Counted from the first letter of the stretch, positions 17,413 through 29,867 are shown. The stretch is 64,000 nucleotides of DNA from Acetobacteraceae bacterium H6797 (GCA_015223225.1 JADFCQ010000004.1:248001-312000); one strand, 5' to 3'. A program made the numbers and translations. The notes: generated from the letters alone by a model not told the origin.

Positions 17413-18351
17413 TCAGCGCCTCGCCGGCGGCTCGGTCCCCGTAAGCCCCGGCATCCGCTCCCGCATCAAGGCGATGAAGCGCTTCAGCCGCGCCGGCTGA
17501 AGCCGCCCTGCGGGGTAGATGAGCGAGACCGGCAGCGGCGCCGCCCGCCAGCCGGGCATCAGGTGCACCATCTGCCCCGCCTTCAGATCCTCCGTCACCG
17601 CCCAGGCCGAGACCAACGCGGCGCCCAGCCCCTTGAGCACCGCGGCGCGCAAGGCATAGAGGCTGTCGGTGCTCATTCTGGGCCTGATGCCGAAAGCGAT
17701 CTCCCCGCCTCCATCCGGTGCGGAAAGCGCCACTTCGTCCCGATAGAAAGTGGTCAGCGCAAGCCAGGGCAGCGCCGCGAGCCCCGCCGCATCCTCCGGC
17801 GGCCGCCTGCCCTCGAGCACCGACGGCGCCACGACGAGAATGCGCGGCACATCGGCCAGCCTGATCGCCACGACCGACGGATCCTGCACCTCGCCGACAC
17901 GGATCGCGCAATCGATCGCCTCCGTCACGAAATCCGGCGTCCGGTCATGCAGCGTCCATTCCACCGACACCTCGGGCCAGGCCGTCAGATACTCCGCCAG
18001 CGGATGGATGAGCTGATCCTGCCCGAAGGCATGCGGCACCTGCACCCGCAACACGCCGCGCGGTTCCTCCCGCATGCCGCGCAGGTCGGCTTCCATGCTG
18101 CCCCAGCGCTCCAGCAGATCCCGTGCATGGGCCAAGAGCCGCTCGCCATCCTCGGTGAGCGACATGCTGTGCGTGGAGCGCCGCAACAGCCTAAGCCCCA
18201 GGCTCTTTTCCAGCAGTTGCAAGCGCCGGCTGACGGTCGGCTGGCTGGTGCCCAATTGCTGCGCCGCCGCCGACAGGCTTCCCGCCTCCACGATGCGCAT
18301 AAAGGTCTGCATCAACTCCAGCCGGTCGACGCCAGTGCCAAGGTCGGTCAT
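17413..18351 (-). CDS. LysR-family transcriptional regulator
   Basis: A 312-residue regulator with an N-terminal helix-turn-helix (LELMQTFMRIVEAGSLSAAA, then LGTSQPTVSRRLQLLEKSLG) and a periplasmic-binding-protein-like effector domain (WTLHDRTPDFVTEAIDCAIR and following). The CrgA/DsdC-like spacing is usual. It is divergent from the MFS transporter at 18445 with a 93-bp gap. That arrangement normally means it controls that transporter and its own gene. Confidence 0.9.
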   Translation of the reverse strand: MTDLGTGVDRLELMQTFMRIVEAGSLSAAAQQLGTSQPTVSRRLQLLEKSLGLRLLRRSTHSMSLTEDGERLLAHARDLLERWGSMEADLRGMREEPRGVLRVQVPHAFGQDQLIHPLAEYLTAWPEVSVEWTLHDRTPDFVTEAIDCAIRVGEVQDPSVVAIRLADVPRILVVAPSVLEGRRPPEDAAGLAALPWLALTTFYRDEVALSAPDGGGEIAFGIRPRMSTDSLYALRAAVLKGLGAALVSAWAVTEDLKAGQMVHLMPGWRAAPLPVSLIYPAGRLQPARLKRFIALMRERMPGLTGTEPPARR

Positions 18352-18394
18352 ACGTCCGGCGTATCACCCTTCTGCGGCAGCGCACACTACAATC

Positions 18395-18419
18395 GCGGAG
18401 CCCAGGGGGATATCTCCGC
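18395..18419. promoter_or_regulatory. Possible LysR-type operator (GCGGAG-N13-CTCCGC)
   Basis: A 6-bp inverted repeat with a 13-bp spacer lies in the divergent gap between the LysR gene and the MFS gene, 26 bp upstream of the transporter start. The size fits a LysR recognition site, but the arms are GC-rich and could arise by chance. Confidence 0.3.
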
Positions 18420-18444
18420 TCCAACCTCTGGACGGACTTCCAAC

Positions 18445-19674
18445 ATGACCTCCCCTTCGATAGCGGCCTCGGCCCGCCATACAGCGGATGCATCGGCCGA
18501 ACCCTCGCGCCTCCTGGTGATGCTGCTCGCGGCCGGTGCCGGCTTCAGCGTCGCCGCGATCTATTACGTGCAGCCGATCCTGGGCGTGCTCAGCGCCGCC
18601 CTGCCGGGCGAGGCCCATCTCATCGGCCTCGCGCCGATGATGGCCCAGCTCGGCTATGCCCTCGGCATCCTTCTCCTCGCTCCGCTGGGCGACCGGCAGG
18701 ACAGGCGGCAGATCATCATCGCCAAGGCCGGCCTCCTCGTCCTGGCGCTGCTCTTCACCGGCATGGCGCCGAGCGTGACCTGGCTCCTCGCCGGCAGCCT
18801 CGCCATCGGCATCACCGCGACGGTCGCGCAGGATATCGTGCCGGCCGCCGCCATCATCGCGCCGCCCGCCCATCGCGGCCGCATGGTCGGCACGGTCATG
18901 ACCGGCCTGCTGCTCGGCATCCTGCTCTCCCGCGTCTTCTCGGGCGTGATCGCGGAGCAATTCGGCTGGCGCGCCGTCTTCGTCATCGCCGCCATCGCCG
19001 AGGCCGGCATCGTGCTGGCGGCCTGGAACTGGCTGCCCCGCTTCGCCCGCACCACGACGCTGCCCTACGGCCAGCTCCTGCTCTCGATGCTGTCGCTCTG
19101 GCGTGAACTGCCTGCCCTGCGCCGCGCCGCCTATGCCCAAGGCGCGCTCTCGCTCGGCTTCAGCGCCTTCTGGTCGATCCTGGCGATCATGCTGCACGAG
19201 CGGTTCCAGGTTGGCAGCGCGCTCGCCGGCGCCTTCGGCCTGGCCGGCGCCGCCGGCACCCTCGCCGCCCCCCTGGCCGGCCGCCTGGCCGACCGCTACG
19301 GCGCCGCGATCGTAACCCGGCTGGGCGCTGCCATCTCGGCTGGCTCCTTCGCCCTGCTGCTGGTGATCCCGCTCGTCTTCGGCGCGCAGATGTCGCTCCA
19401 CGCCCAGCTGATCCTGCTGGCGATCGGCGCCATCGGCTTCGATTTCGGCATCCAGGCGACGCTCATAGCCCATCAGACCATCGTTTACGGCCTGCTCCCC
19501 GAAGCCCGCAGCCGCCTGAACGCGCTGATGTTCACCGGCGTCTTCATCGGCATGGCCTCGGGCGCCGGCCTGGGCAGCCTCGCCTATGGGCTCGCCGGCT
19601 GGAATGGCGTGATGCTCCTCGCCACCGCCGCCTCGCTGGCCGCCCTCGCCATCCGCCTCGGCAAGGGCCGCTGA
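18445..19674 (+). CDS. MFS transporter, 12-TM drug/metabolite exporter type
   Basis: A 409-residue integral inner-membrane protein with about 12 hydrophobic segments. The first reads LLVMLLAAGAGFSVAAIYYVQPIL. The loop APLGDRQDRRQ between helices 2 and 3 is the MFS signature. It resembles the YnfM/DHA-type exporters usually paired with a divergent LysR gene. The substrate is unknown. Start ATG 18445 places about 20 residues before the first helix. Confidence 0.88.
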   Translation: MTSPSIAASARHTADASAEPSRLLVMLLAAGAGFSVAAIYYVQPILGVLSAALPGEAHLIGLAPMMAQLGYALGILLLAPLGDRQDRRQIIIAKAGLLVLALLFTGMAPSVTWLLAGSLAIGITATVAQDIVPAAAIIAPPAHRGRMVGTVMTGLLLGILLSRVFSGVIAEQFGWRAVFVIAAIAEAGIVLAAWNWLPRFARTTTLPYGQLLLSMLSLWRELPALRRAAYAQGALSLGFSAFWSILAIMLHERFQVGSALAGAFGLAGAAGTLAAPLAGRLADRYGAAIVTRLGAAISAGSFALLLVIPLVFGAQMSLHAQLILLAIGAIGFDFGIQATLIAHQTIVYGLLPEARSRLNALMFTGVFIGMASGAGLGSLAYGLAGWNGVMLLATAASLAALAIRLGKGR

Positions 19675-19678
19675 GCTT

Positions 19679-20560
19679 CTAACTCCGGCAGAGCCGGGCG
19701 AGCTCTTCGGCCGCCCGGCTCAACGGCCTCTCCTGATGCGAAAGCAGGCGGAAAGTGCGCCTCACCGGCTCCGCCCCCGCCTGCACCAGCAGCCGCTGCC
19801 CCAGCAGCGGCATCGCCGCGAGCCGGCTGATGGCCGTTGCGCAGCGCCCCGCCCGCACCGCCGAGAGCACCGCCTCATTCGAAGGCAGCACCAGCGCCAC
19901 ATCCAGCCGCGCCGGGTCCACCCCCCGGTTGCGCACCTCATTCTCGAAGGCGGAGCGCGTCCCGGAGCCGTCCTCGCGCATCACCCAGCGCGTGCCGGTC
20001 GCCAATTCCTCGGTGCTGACCTTTCGCCCATCCGCCCAGGGATGGCCGGGCGCCACGACGACGATCAGCGCATCCTCCGCCATATCCCGCACGGAGAGCG
20101 CCGGCACGTCGATCTCGCCCTCGATGAAGCCGACCTCCGCCAACCCCTCGACCACACGCTCGGCCACCTGACGGGTATTACCCACGGTCAGGCTCAGCTC
20201 GATACCCCCATAGCTCTCGCGGAACCGCATCAGCACGGGCGGCAGCCAATAGGCGGCGGTCGTCTGACTGGCGGCGACGGCCAATTCGCCCCGCTGCAAG
20301 CCGCCCATTTCCGACAGCACCAGTTCGGCCTGCCGCGCCCGCGCCAGCGTCGCCCGCGCCTCGCCGAGAAAGCTCCGCCCGGCCGGCGTCAGCTCGATCC
20401 GCCGCCCGACGCGGTTGAAGAGCGAGACGGAATACTCCGCCTCGAGATTGCGGATGGCGGCACTCACCGCCGATGGCGTCAGGCCGATCGCGGCCGCCGC
20501 GCGCGTGAGATGCTCGCGTTCCGCCACGGCCACGAAAATACTGAGTTGCTCGAAGGTCAT
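19679..20560 (-). CDS. LysR-family regulator, YeiE/CbbR-like
   Basis: A 293-residue regulator. The N-terminus MTFEQLSIFVAVAEREHLTR and the recognition helix GLTPSAVSAAIRNLEAEYSV are close to CysB/CbbR/YeiE-type proteins. It is divergent from a YeiH-family transporter, the same pairing as yeiE-yeiH in enterobacteria, so it probably regulates that gene. ATG 20560 starts exactly where the normal LysR N-terminus begins. The codons upstream belong to a long dyad (20561-20593), which suggests autoregulation. Confidence 0.9.
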   Translation of the reverse strand: MTFEQLSIFVAVAEREHLTRAAAAIGLTPSAVSAAIRNLEAEYSVSLFNRVGRRIELTPAGRSFLGEARATLARARQAELVLSEMGGLQRGELAVAASQTTAAYWLPPVLMRFRESYGGIELSLTVGNTRQVAERVVEGLAEVGFIEGEIDVPALSVRDMAEDALIVVVAPGHPWADGRKVSTEELATGTRWVMREDGSGTRSAFENEVRNRGVDPARLDVALVLPSNEAVLSAVRAGRCATAISRLAAMPLLGQRLLVQAGAEPVRRTFRLLSHQERPLSRAAEELARLCRS

Positions 20561-20593
20561 GATGAACCATTCGCTTTGATCGAACGGTTCATC
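20561..20593. promoter_or_regulatory. 33-bp near-perfect dyad abutting the LysR start codon
   Basis: The arms are GATGAACCATTCG (20561-20573) and CGAACGGTTCATC (20581-20593): 13 bp, 12 matching, with spacer CTTTGAT. It begins at the base next to the LysR start codon and lies 75 bp from the transporter start. Size and place fit a LysR-type operator for the divergent pair. In the LysR mRNA it would also form a hairpin that covers any ribosome-binding site, and no Shine-Dalgarno sequence is visible there. Confidence 0.6.
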
Positions 20594-20667
20594 ATAAATT
20601 ATTCGATATTCCGCCACAATGGCTCGTGCCATGTCACGGATCTGACATTCTTCAGACCGAGACCGAT

Positions 20668-21669
20668 ATGCAGCGCGTCCTCCCGCTCCTCCCCGGCATC
20701 CTGCTTTGCGTCGCGGTTTCCGCCGCGGCGAAGCTCCTGGAAATGGGCGAGCACGCGCTCTTCGGGAATTCCTGGCTCGAAGCCCTGGTTCTGGCCATCC
20801 TTCTCGGCACCGCCATCCGCAGCACCCTGCCCCTCCCGGCCGTCACCAAGCCCGGCATCGTCTTCAGCAGCAAGATGCTGCTCGAGATCGCCATCGTGCT
20901 GCTGGGCGCCTCCATCACCGTCGAGAGCATTATTCATGCGGGCCCGGCCCTCGTGGGCGCCGTGGTGCTGGTCGTCTTCCTCTCGCTGGCCGCCGGCTAT
21001 GCCATCGGGCGCGCCCTCGGCCTCAACGCCCGGCTCGCGACGCTCGTGGCCTGCGGCAACTCCATCTGCGGCAATTCCGCCATCGCCGCCGCCGCGCCGG
21101 TGATCGACGCGCGGAGCGATGAGGTCGCCTCGGCCATTTCCTTCACCGCCGTGCTCGGCGTCGGCGTCGTGCTGCTGCTGCCGGTCGCCCAGGTCGTCTC
21201 CGGCCTCTCCGCCACGCAATACGGCGTCATGGCCGGCCTCACGGTCTATGCCGTGCCGCAGGTCCTGGCCGCCGCCTCGCCGATGGGCACGCTCGCCATC
21301 CAGATCGGCACGCTCATCAAGCTCGTCCGCGTGCTGATGCTCGGCCCGGTGCTGATGCTGCTCGGGGTGGTGAACGGCCGCGCCGGCAATGCCCGCGCGC
21401 CCTTCAGCAAGCTGGTGCCCTGGTTCATCCTCGGCTTCCTGCTGCTGATGGCCATCCGCTCGCTCGGCCTGATCCCGGAAGCGGCGCTGCCCGTTCTGCG
21501 CACCGCCTCCACCACCCTCACCATCGTCGCCATGGCGGCGCTGGGCCTCACGGTCGATATCCGCGCCGTGGCCCATGCGGGTGGCCGGGTCATCGCGGCC
21601 GCCACACTCTCCATCCTGTTCCTGGCCGTGCTGGCCGTCGCGGCGATTTCTCTGCTCGGGATCGCCTGA
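20668..21669 (+). CDS. yeiH: YeiH/UPF0324-family putative sulfate exporter
   Basis: A 333-residue integral membrane protein with about 10 helices. The family marks are SKMLLEIAIVLLGASI, the conserved CGNSICGNSAIAA core and AALGLTVDIRAVAHAGGR. These proteins are annotated as putative sulfate exporters, with limited direct evidence. ATG 20668 gives the normal family start (QRVLPLLPGILLCVAV). The divergent YeiE-like regulator supports the assignment. Confidence 0.88.
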   Translation: MQRVLPLLPGILLCVAVSAAAKLLEMGEHALFGNSWLEALVLAILLGTAIRSTLPLPAVTKPGIVFSSKMLLEIAIVLLGASITVESIIHAGPALVGAVVLVVFLSLAAGYAIGRALGLNARLATLVACGNSICGNSAIAAAAPVIDARSDEVASAISFTAVLGVGVVLLLPVAQVVSGLSATQYGVMAGLTVYAVPQVLAAASPMGTLAIQIGTLIKLVRVLMLGPVLMLLGVVNGRAGNARAPFSKLVPWFILGFLLLMAIRSLGLIPEAALPVLRTASTTLTIVAMAALGLTVDIRAVAHAGGRVIAAATLSILFLAVLAVAAISLLGIA

Positions 21670-22719
21670 TCAAGGAATATGCCGGAGCCAGGCGTCGGAG
21701 GAGAATTTCTCCGCCGCCAGCTTCTCGGCCGCCGCCATTTCCTCGGGCGTGATGTTGCCCGCGGAGCCGCCATGCAGGCTCACGAAGGTCTGCCGCATGC
21801 GGGCGATCACCTCCTCGCGCGGCAGGCCCGTCTGGCTCCGCAGCGGATCGACGCGCTTCACGGCGCTGGTCGTCCCCTTGTCGCTCAGCTTCTCGCGCCC
21901 GATCCGCAGCACCTTTACCATTTTCTCGGCATCCATGTCATAGGCCATGGTGACGTGATGCAGCACGGTGCCGCCCGAATAGCGCTTCTGCGCGGCACCG
22001 CCGATCTTGCCCTTGGAACTCGCGATGTCGTTCAGCGGCTTGTAGACGGCGTCGATCCCGAGCGACTGCAACGCCTGCAGCACCCAGGCGTCGAGGAAGG
22101 CGTAGGAATCGGCGAAGTTCATGTCCTTCACCAGCGAGCCGGGTACATAGAGCGAATAGGTCACCGAATTGCCCGGCTCGGCCAGCATCGCGCCGCCGCC
22201 CGTCACGCGCCGCACCGTCTGGATGCCCAGGGCCTCGGCCGCCTCCAGATCCACCTCGTTCTTCAGCGACTGGAAGGAGCCGATGATGATCGAAGGCCGC
22301 TCCCATTCCCAGAAGCGCAGCGTCGGCCCGCGACGGCCGGCCGCCACCTCCTTGGCAAGCACCTCGTCCAGCGCCAGATGCATCGGCGGCGTGAAGGGCC
22401 CGGTCTCGATGATCTGCCAGTCGTAGTCGCGCCAATCGTCCTTCGCACCGAGCGCGCGGCGCACGGCGACGGCCACCGCCTCGGCATTGAAGCCGATCAT
22501 CGCGGCATCAGGCCGCAGCTTGGCGCGGATGGCGGAGGCGATCTCATCCAGGCTCGCCTCGGCCGGCAGCCCCTCGACCGCCTCGCGGATGTCGCTCAGT
22601 GCCTCGGCGGGTTCGAGGAAGAAGTCGCCCGCGATGGAGACGTCGCGCAGATGCCCGTCCCGCACCTCGAGATCGACCACGACGAGCTTGCCGCCCACCA
22701 CCTTGTATTCGCCATGCAT
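21670..22719 (-). CDS. lplA: Lipoate-protein ligase with N-terminal accessory domain
   Basis: A 349-residue enzyme that activates lipoate with ATP and attaches it to lipoyl domains of 2-oxoacid dehydrogenases or GcvH. The catalytic domain (about residues 95-330) has RRVTGGGAMLAEPGNSVTYSL and KPLNDIASSKGKIGG, holding the conserved Lys. Residues 1-80 (KVVGGKLVVVDLEV, FFLEPAEALSDIREAVEGLP) match the small accessory domain that is C-terminal in bacterial LplA and a separate LplB in some archaea. Here it is at the N-terminus, a permuted order. It overlaps nothing and is divergent from the M20 gene. Confidence 0.87.
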   Translation of the reverse strand: MHGEYKVVGGKLVVVDLEVRDGHLRDVSIAGDFFLEPAEALSDIREAVEGLPAEASLDEIASAIRAKLRPDAAMIGFNAEAVAVAVRRALGAKDDWRDYDWQIIETGPFTPPMHLALDEVLAKEVAAGRRGPTLRFWEWERPSIIIGSFQSLKNEVDLEAAEALGIQTVRRVTGGGAMLAEPGNSVTYSLYVPGSLVKDMNFADSYAFLDAWVLQALQSLGIDAVYKPLNDIASSKGKIGGAAQKRYSGGTVLHHVTMAYDMDAEKMVKVLRIGREKLSDKGTTSAVKRVDPLRSQTGLPREEVIARMRQTFVSLHGGSAGNITPEEMAAAEKLAAEKFSSDAWLRHIP

Positions 22720-22866
22720 GACCGACTGCCTTTCCCGGAAATCCCGCCAAGAGTGTGAATTCCGCCGGCCGGAAGAAAGGGGCCGCCGGAGAGATCAGCC
22801 ATGCGCGGCATTGCCCAGCCCTGCCCTTGGGGCCATCCTCCCCGGCCTGACGTCAAGGAGTCCCTC

Positions 22867-24048
22867 ATGAGCTCGACCGAAACCGCCATCACCGAATGGC
22901 TCGCCAGCCAGCACGATGCCATGGTCGCCGCGCTGGAGAAGATGGTGAATACCGACGGTGGCTCCTACGACAAGGCGGGCGTGGACGCGGTCGGCGAGCA
23001 GGTGAAAGCCTTCATGGCCGAGCACGGCATCCCCGTGGAGGTTGTCCCCGGCGCGAAGCATGGCGACTGCATCCGCGCGACCGTCGAGGGCGGCGAGGCG
23101 CTGAATGCCGGCAATGCCCGCCAGAACATCGTCCTCATGGGCCATCGCGATACCGTCTTCCCGAAGGGCGAGCCCACGCGCCGCCCCTTCACCATCAAGG
23201 ACGGCATCGCCTATGGCCCCGGCGTGTCGGACATGAAGGCCGGCATCGTGATGAACATGTATGTCCTGGCCGCCTTCAAGAAGTTCGGCGGCGCCCCCGG
23301 CCCGCTGGTCGGCCTCTTCACCGGCGATGAGGAAATCGGCAGCCCCGAGGGCCGCCCGGTGATCGAGGCCGAGGCGAAGAAGGCCCGCGTCGTCTTCAAT
23401 TCGGAGCCCGGCCGCCCCACGGGCAATGTCGTCTCGGGCCGCAAGGGCGGCGTCTTCTCGGTCTTCGACATCGAGGGCAAGGCCGCGCATTCCGGCGGCA
23501 ATTTCGAGGCCGGCATCAGCGCGATCGGCGAGCTGGCGGCCAAGATCACCGCCATCCACGCCCTGACCGACCTCAAGCGCGGCATCACGCTCAATGTCGG
23601 CCTAGTCTCCGGCGGCCAGTCGGTGAATACCGTCGCCCCCTGGGCCCAGGGCCAGATCGACCTGCGCTATGTCGAGCCGGCCGACCGCGACGAGATCATG
23701 GGCAAGATCCACGAGATCATCGCGCGCTCCTACGTGCCCGGCACCAAGGCCACGCTGACCATCAAGGGCGAGTTCCTGCCCCTGACCCAGTCGCCGGAAG
23801 CGGCGAAGCTGCTCGCCGTCTACCAGGAGGCCGCGGCCGTCGCCGGGCTCAAGCCGGTCGGTGAATTCTCCGGCGGCTGTGCCGATTCGGGCTTCACCGC
23901 CGCGATGGGCGCGCCGACCCTCTGCTCCGTCGGCCCCGTGGGCGGCAAGGCGCATAGCCCGGAGGAATATCTGGAAGTGGCGAGCTTCGTGCCCCGCGCC
24001 CAGTCGGTGGCCCGCGCCATCCTGAAGCTGGAAAGCTCCGGCCTTTGA
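22867..24048 (+). CDS. M20-family metallopeptidase, CPG2 (glutamate carboxypeptidase)-like
   Basis: A 393-residue dizinc hydrolase. The likely metal ligands are in MGHRDTVFPKG (His), GPGVSDMKAG (Asp), TGDEEIGSPEGR (catalytic and ligand Glu), FNSEPGRP (Glu) and the late GGKAHSPEEY (His). The lid/dimerisation domain sits between, around residues 190-300. CPG2-like enzymes release C-terminal glutamate or related acyl-amino acids. There is no signal peptide, so it is cytoplasmic. Start ATG 22867 is supported by AAGGAG 6 bp upstream. Confidence 0.88.
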   Translation: MSSTETAITEWLASQHDAMVAALEKMVNTDGGSYDKAGVDAVGEQVKAFMAEHGIPVEVVPGAKHGDCIRATVEGGEALNAGNARQNIVLMGHRDTVFPKGEPTRRPFTIKDGIAYGPGVSDMKAGIVMNMYVLAAFKKFGGAPGPLVGLFTGDEEIGSPEGRPVIEAEAKKARVVFNSEPGRPTGNVVSGRKGGVFSVFDIEGKAAHSGGNFEAGISAIGELAAKITAIHALTDLKRGITLNVGLVSGGQSVNTVAPWAQGQIDLRYVEPADRDEIMGKIHEIIARSYVPGTKATLTIKGEFLPLTQSPEAAKLLAVYQEAAAVAGLKPVGEFSGGCADSGFTAAMGAPTLCSVGPVGGKAHSPEEYLEVASFVPRAQSVARAILKLESSGL

Positions 24049-24126
24049 GGCCAGAGGGGCCCTGCCGCGCCGGGGCCCCGATGCCGGCACCTCGCCACCC
24101 GGCCCGTTCCGGCGCAACATGCGCCC

Positions 24127-25347
24127 ATGCGTGATCCCGAATTCCTGGTCATCGGCGCCGGTGCCGCCGGCATCGCCGCCGCCCGCACTCTCACCGCCGC
24201 CGGGCGCGAGGTGATGGTGCTCGAGGGCGGCCCGCGCGTCGGCGGCCGCGCCCATACGACCCATGCCCTCGGCAGCCCGCTCGATCTCGGCGCCACTTGG
24301 CTGCATGAGGCGAACAACAATCCGCTGACCGCCTTCGCCCATGACGCGTTGAACCATGACGATGTCCGCGAAAGGCATCTCTGGCTCGGCAGCCGTTGGG
24401 CGACCCCGGCCGAACTGGACGATTATGCCGAGGCCGAGGATGCCTTCTACGAGGCCCTGGCTGCCGGCACCGAGGGGCCCGACCGCCCGGTGTCGGAGGT
24501 CGTGCCCTCCGGCGGGTCCTGGGATGCGACCGTGCGGCACTGGCAGGGCGCCCAGATCCAGGCCATGGAGGTGGAGCGCCTTTCCACCCATGACCAGGTG
24601 GAGAACGAGCTGGATGACCCGAACCTGCTCCTCCCCGAAGGCATCGGAACCCTGCTGACGGGCCTCGCGGAGGGCCTGCCCATCCGCCTAAACAGCCCGG
24701 TCGAGCGGCTGGACTGGTCCGGCCCCGGCGTGGTGGCGGAGGGGCCCTTTGGCCGCATCCGGGCCAAGGCCGCCATCATCACCGTCTCGACCGGCGTGCT
24801 CTCCGCCGACAGCCTCCGCTTCACGCCCGAGTTGCCCCTGGCCCATCGCGAGGCCATCGACGGCCTGCCGATGGCGCTGTTGACCAAATTCGGCTTCCGC
24901 TGCGCCGACCGCCTGGGCATCGAGCCCTTTCATACCATCCGCAAGGCTGTGACGGCGGCCGATCCCCGCCCCCTCTCCTTCATCATGTGGCCCTTCGGGC
25001 GCGACCATTTCTTCGGCTTCGTGGGCGGCGAATTCGCCTGGGAACTGGCCAGGGCGGGGGATGCCGCCACACTGGCCGCCGGCGCGGCCGAGTTCCGTTC
25101 CATCTTCGGCCCTGTCGAACTCGGCGCCTCGACCCTCTCTGACTGGGGAACCAACCCGCTCTTCCTCGGCAGCTACAGCCAGGCCCGGCCGGGCCATGCC
25201 GGAGCCCGCGCCCGCCTCGCCGAGCCCGTCGGGCCGCTGCTCTTCGCGGGCGAGGCCACGGCCCTCGGCCTCGCGGGCACTGTCGGCGGCGCCTGGCGGG
25301 AGGGCGAACGCGCGGCCCGTGCCTTGATCGCCGGGAACGCGCTCTGA
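24127..25347 (+). CDS. FAD-dependent amine oxidase (flavin monoamine oxidase family)
   Basis: A 406-residue flavoprotein. The dinucleotide fold IGAGAAGIAAARTL is at the N-terminus, followed by VLEGGPRVGGRAHT and the substrate/FAD strand DLGATWLHEA. LLFAGEATALGLAGTVGGAW is the C-terminal FAD-contact motif. The family oxidises primary or polyamines to imines with O2. There is no signal peptide. No neighbour defines the amine. Confidence 0.87.
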   Translation: MRDPEFLVIGAGAAGIAAARTLTAAGREVMVLEGGPRVGGRAHTTHALGSPLDLGATWLHEANNNPLTAFAHDALNHDDVRERHLWLGSRWATPAELDDYAEAEDAFYEALAAGTEGPDRPVSEVVPSGGSWDATVRHWQGAQIQAMEVERLSTHDQVENELDDPNLLLPEGIGTLLTGLAEGLPIRLNSPVERLDWSGPGVVAEGPFGRIRAKAAIITVSTGVLSADSLRFTPELPLAHREAIDGLPMALLTKFGFRCADRLGIEPFHTIRKAVTAADPRPLSFIMWPFGRDHFFGFVGGEFAWELARAGDAATLAAGAAEFRSIFGPVELGASTLSDWGTNPLFLGSYSQARPGHAGARARLAEPVGPLLFAGEATALGLAGTVGGAWREGERAARALIAGNAL

Positions 25348-25420
25348 CCTGGGGCGGGGTGGGGTCTGCACAGCCAACGCTTGTCTTCCCTACCCCCCTC
25401 CGCTACCCGCCCCTGGTCCC

Positions 25421-28116
<2,696 letters not shown>

Positions 28117-28130
<14 letters not shown>

Positions 28131-29163
28131 CAAACGCCGCGAAGCCATCCGCGACCGGGCGCTTGCGCTCGGCTTCGACGCGGTCGGCTTCACCCGCGCG
28201 GATCTCGCACCACAGGTGCGCGAGCGCTTCTTCGACTTCGTTGCTCAGGGCCGCCACGGCTCCATGGGCTGGATGGAAGATCGGCTGGACCAGCGCGCCC
28301 ATCCACAGGCGCTCTGGCCCGAGGCCGCCTCGGTCGTCGTCCTCGCGCAGAATTACGGCCCCGAGACCGACCCTCTCGAGAACCTCGCCCATCCCGAACG
28401 CGGCAATGTCAGCGTCTATGCCCGCAATCGCGACTATCACGACCTGATCAAGGGCCGCCTCAAGCAGCTCGCCGGCTGGATGGTCGGCCGCTTCCCTGAA
28501 GCCCAGGTCAAGGTTTTCGTCGATACCGCCCCGGTCGCGGAGAAGCCCCTAGCCCAGGCCGCCGGCCTCGGCTGGCAGGGCAAGCATACCAATCTCGTCT
28601 CGCGCGAACTGGGCTCGTGGTTCTTCCTCGGCGAGGTCTTCACCACGCTCGATCTGGGCCCCGGAGAGGATGAGGGCGACCATTGCGGCAATTGCCGCCG
28701 CTGCCTCACCGCCTGCCCGACCGACGCCTTCCCCGCGCCCTATCAGATCGACGCGCGGCGCTGCATCTCCTATCTCACCATCGAGCATAAGGGCCCGATC
28801 GACCCGGCTCTGCGCCCGCTCATGGGCAATCGCATCTATGGCTGCGACGACTGTCTCGCCGCCTGCCCCTGGAACAAATTCGCCCAGGCCCATGAAGAGC
28901 CCGCCTTCGCCCCGCGCGAGAGCCTGACCGCGCCGATGCTGGCCGATCTATCCAGGCTCGACGACCCCGCCTTCCGCGCCCTCTTCTCCGCGAGCCCCGT
29001 GAAGCGCATCGGCCGCGACCGCTTCGTGCGCAACGTCCTCATCGCCATCGGCAACAGCGCCCGGCCGGCGCTTCTGCCCAGCGCCCAGGCCCTGTGCGAA
29101 GATGCCGATCCCGTGGTAGCGGAGGCCGCCCGCTGGGCCGTGGCCCGCCTTCAGGAGTCCTGA
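28117..29163 (+). CDS. queG: Epoxyqueuosine reductase
   Basis: A cobalamin- and [4Fe-4S]-dependent enzyme of about 348 residues that reduces epoxyqueuosine to queuosine, the last step. The ferredoxin motifs are [13 protein letters not shown] and [30 protein letters not shown] is a QueG mark. I chose GTG 28117 (product starting [19 protein letters not shown]), which overlaps queF by 14 bp; in-frame codons further upstream lie deep inside queF. The C-terminal HEAT-like segment is present, so it is full length. Confidence 0.93.
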
Positions 29164-29165
29164 TC

Positions 29166-29867
29166 ATGTCCGACGACACCGCCCTCGTTCTCTTCAGCGG
29201 CGGCCAGGATTCCGCCACCTGCCTGGCCTGGGCCCTCGACCGTTACAGCCGCGTGGAGACGATGGGCTTCGACTACGGCCAGCGGCATCGCGTGGAGCTC
29301 GAATGTCGCGCGGCGCTCCGCGACGGCATGGCCGCGCAGAAGCCCGAATGGGCCGCCCGCCTCGGCGAGGACCATATGCTGCCCCTCGCCGCCCTGGGCG
29401 AGATTTCGGAAACCTCGCTGACCCGAGAAGTCTCCATCCAGATGGAAACCGGCGGCCTGCCCAATACCTTCGTGCCCGGCCGCAACATTATCTTCCTGAC
29501 CTTCGCCGCCGCGCTGGCCTTCCGCCGCGGCCTCAAGCACATCGTCACCGGCGTCTGCGAGACGGATTACTCGGGCTATCCCGACTGCCGCGACGACACG
29601 ATCAAGGCCCTGCAGGTCGCGCTCAATCTCGGCATGGAGAAGCGCTTCGTCCTGCACACGCCGCTGATGTGGCTCGACAAGGCCGAGACCTGGAAACTTG
29701 CCGAAAACCTCGGCGGCAAGCCCCTCATCGACCTGATCCTCGAGGAGAGCCATTCCTGTTATCTGGGCGACCGCAAGCACCGCCATCCCTGGGGATATGG
29801 CTGCGGCACCTGCCCCGCCTGTGACCTGCGCGCCAAGGGCTGGGCCGCCTATTGCGAGGCCGTGTGA
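29166..29867 (+). CDS. queC: 7-cyano-7-deazaguanine synthase
   Basis: A 233-residue ATP-pyrophosphatase enzyme that makes preQ0 from 7-carboxy-7-deazaguanine. [15 protein letters not shown] is the PP-loop. The C-terminal zinc site is formed by the Cys of SCYLGDRKH and the three of [10 protein letters not shown]. It starts 2 bp after queG stops. queD and queE, needed upstream in the pathway, are not in this window. Confidence 0.95.
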   Translation: MSDDTALVLFSGGQDSATCLAWALDRYSRVETMGFDYGQRHRVELECRAALRDGMAAQKPEWAARLGEDHMLPLAALGEISETSLTREVSIQMETGGLPNTFVPGRNIIFLTFAAALAFRRGLKHIVTGVCETDYSGYPDCRDDTIKALQVALNLGMEKRFVLHTPLMWLDKAETWKLAENLGGKPLIDLILEESHSCYLGDRKHRHPWGYGCGTCPACDLRAKGWAAYCEAV

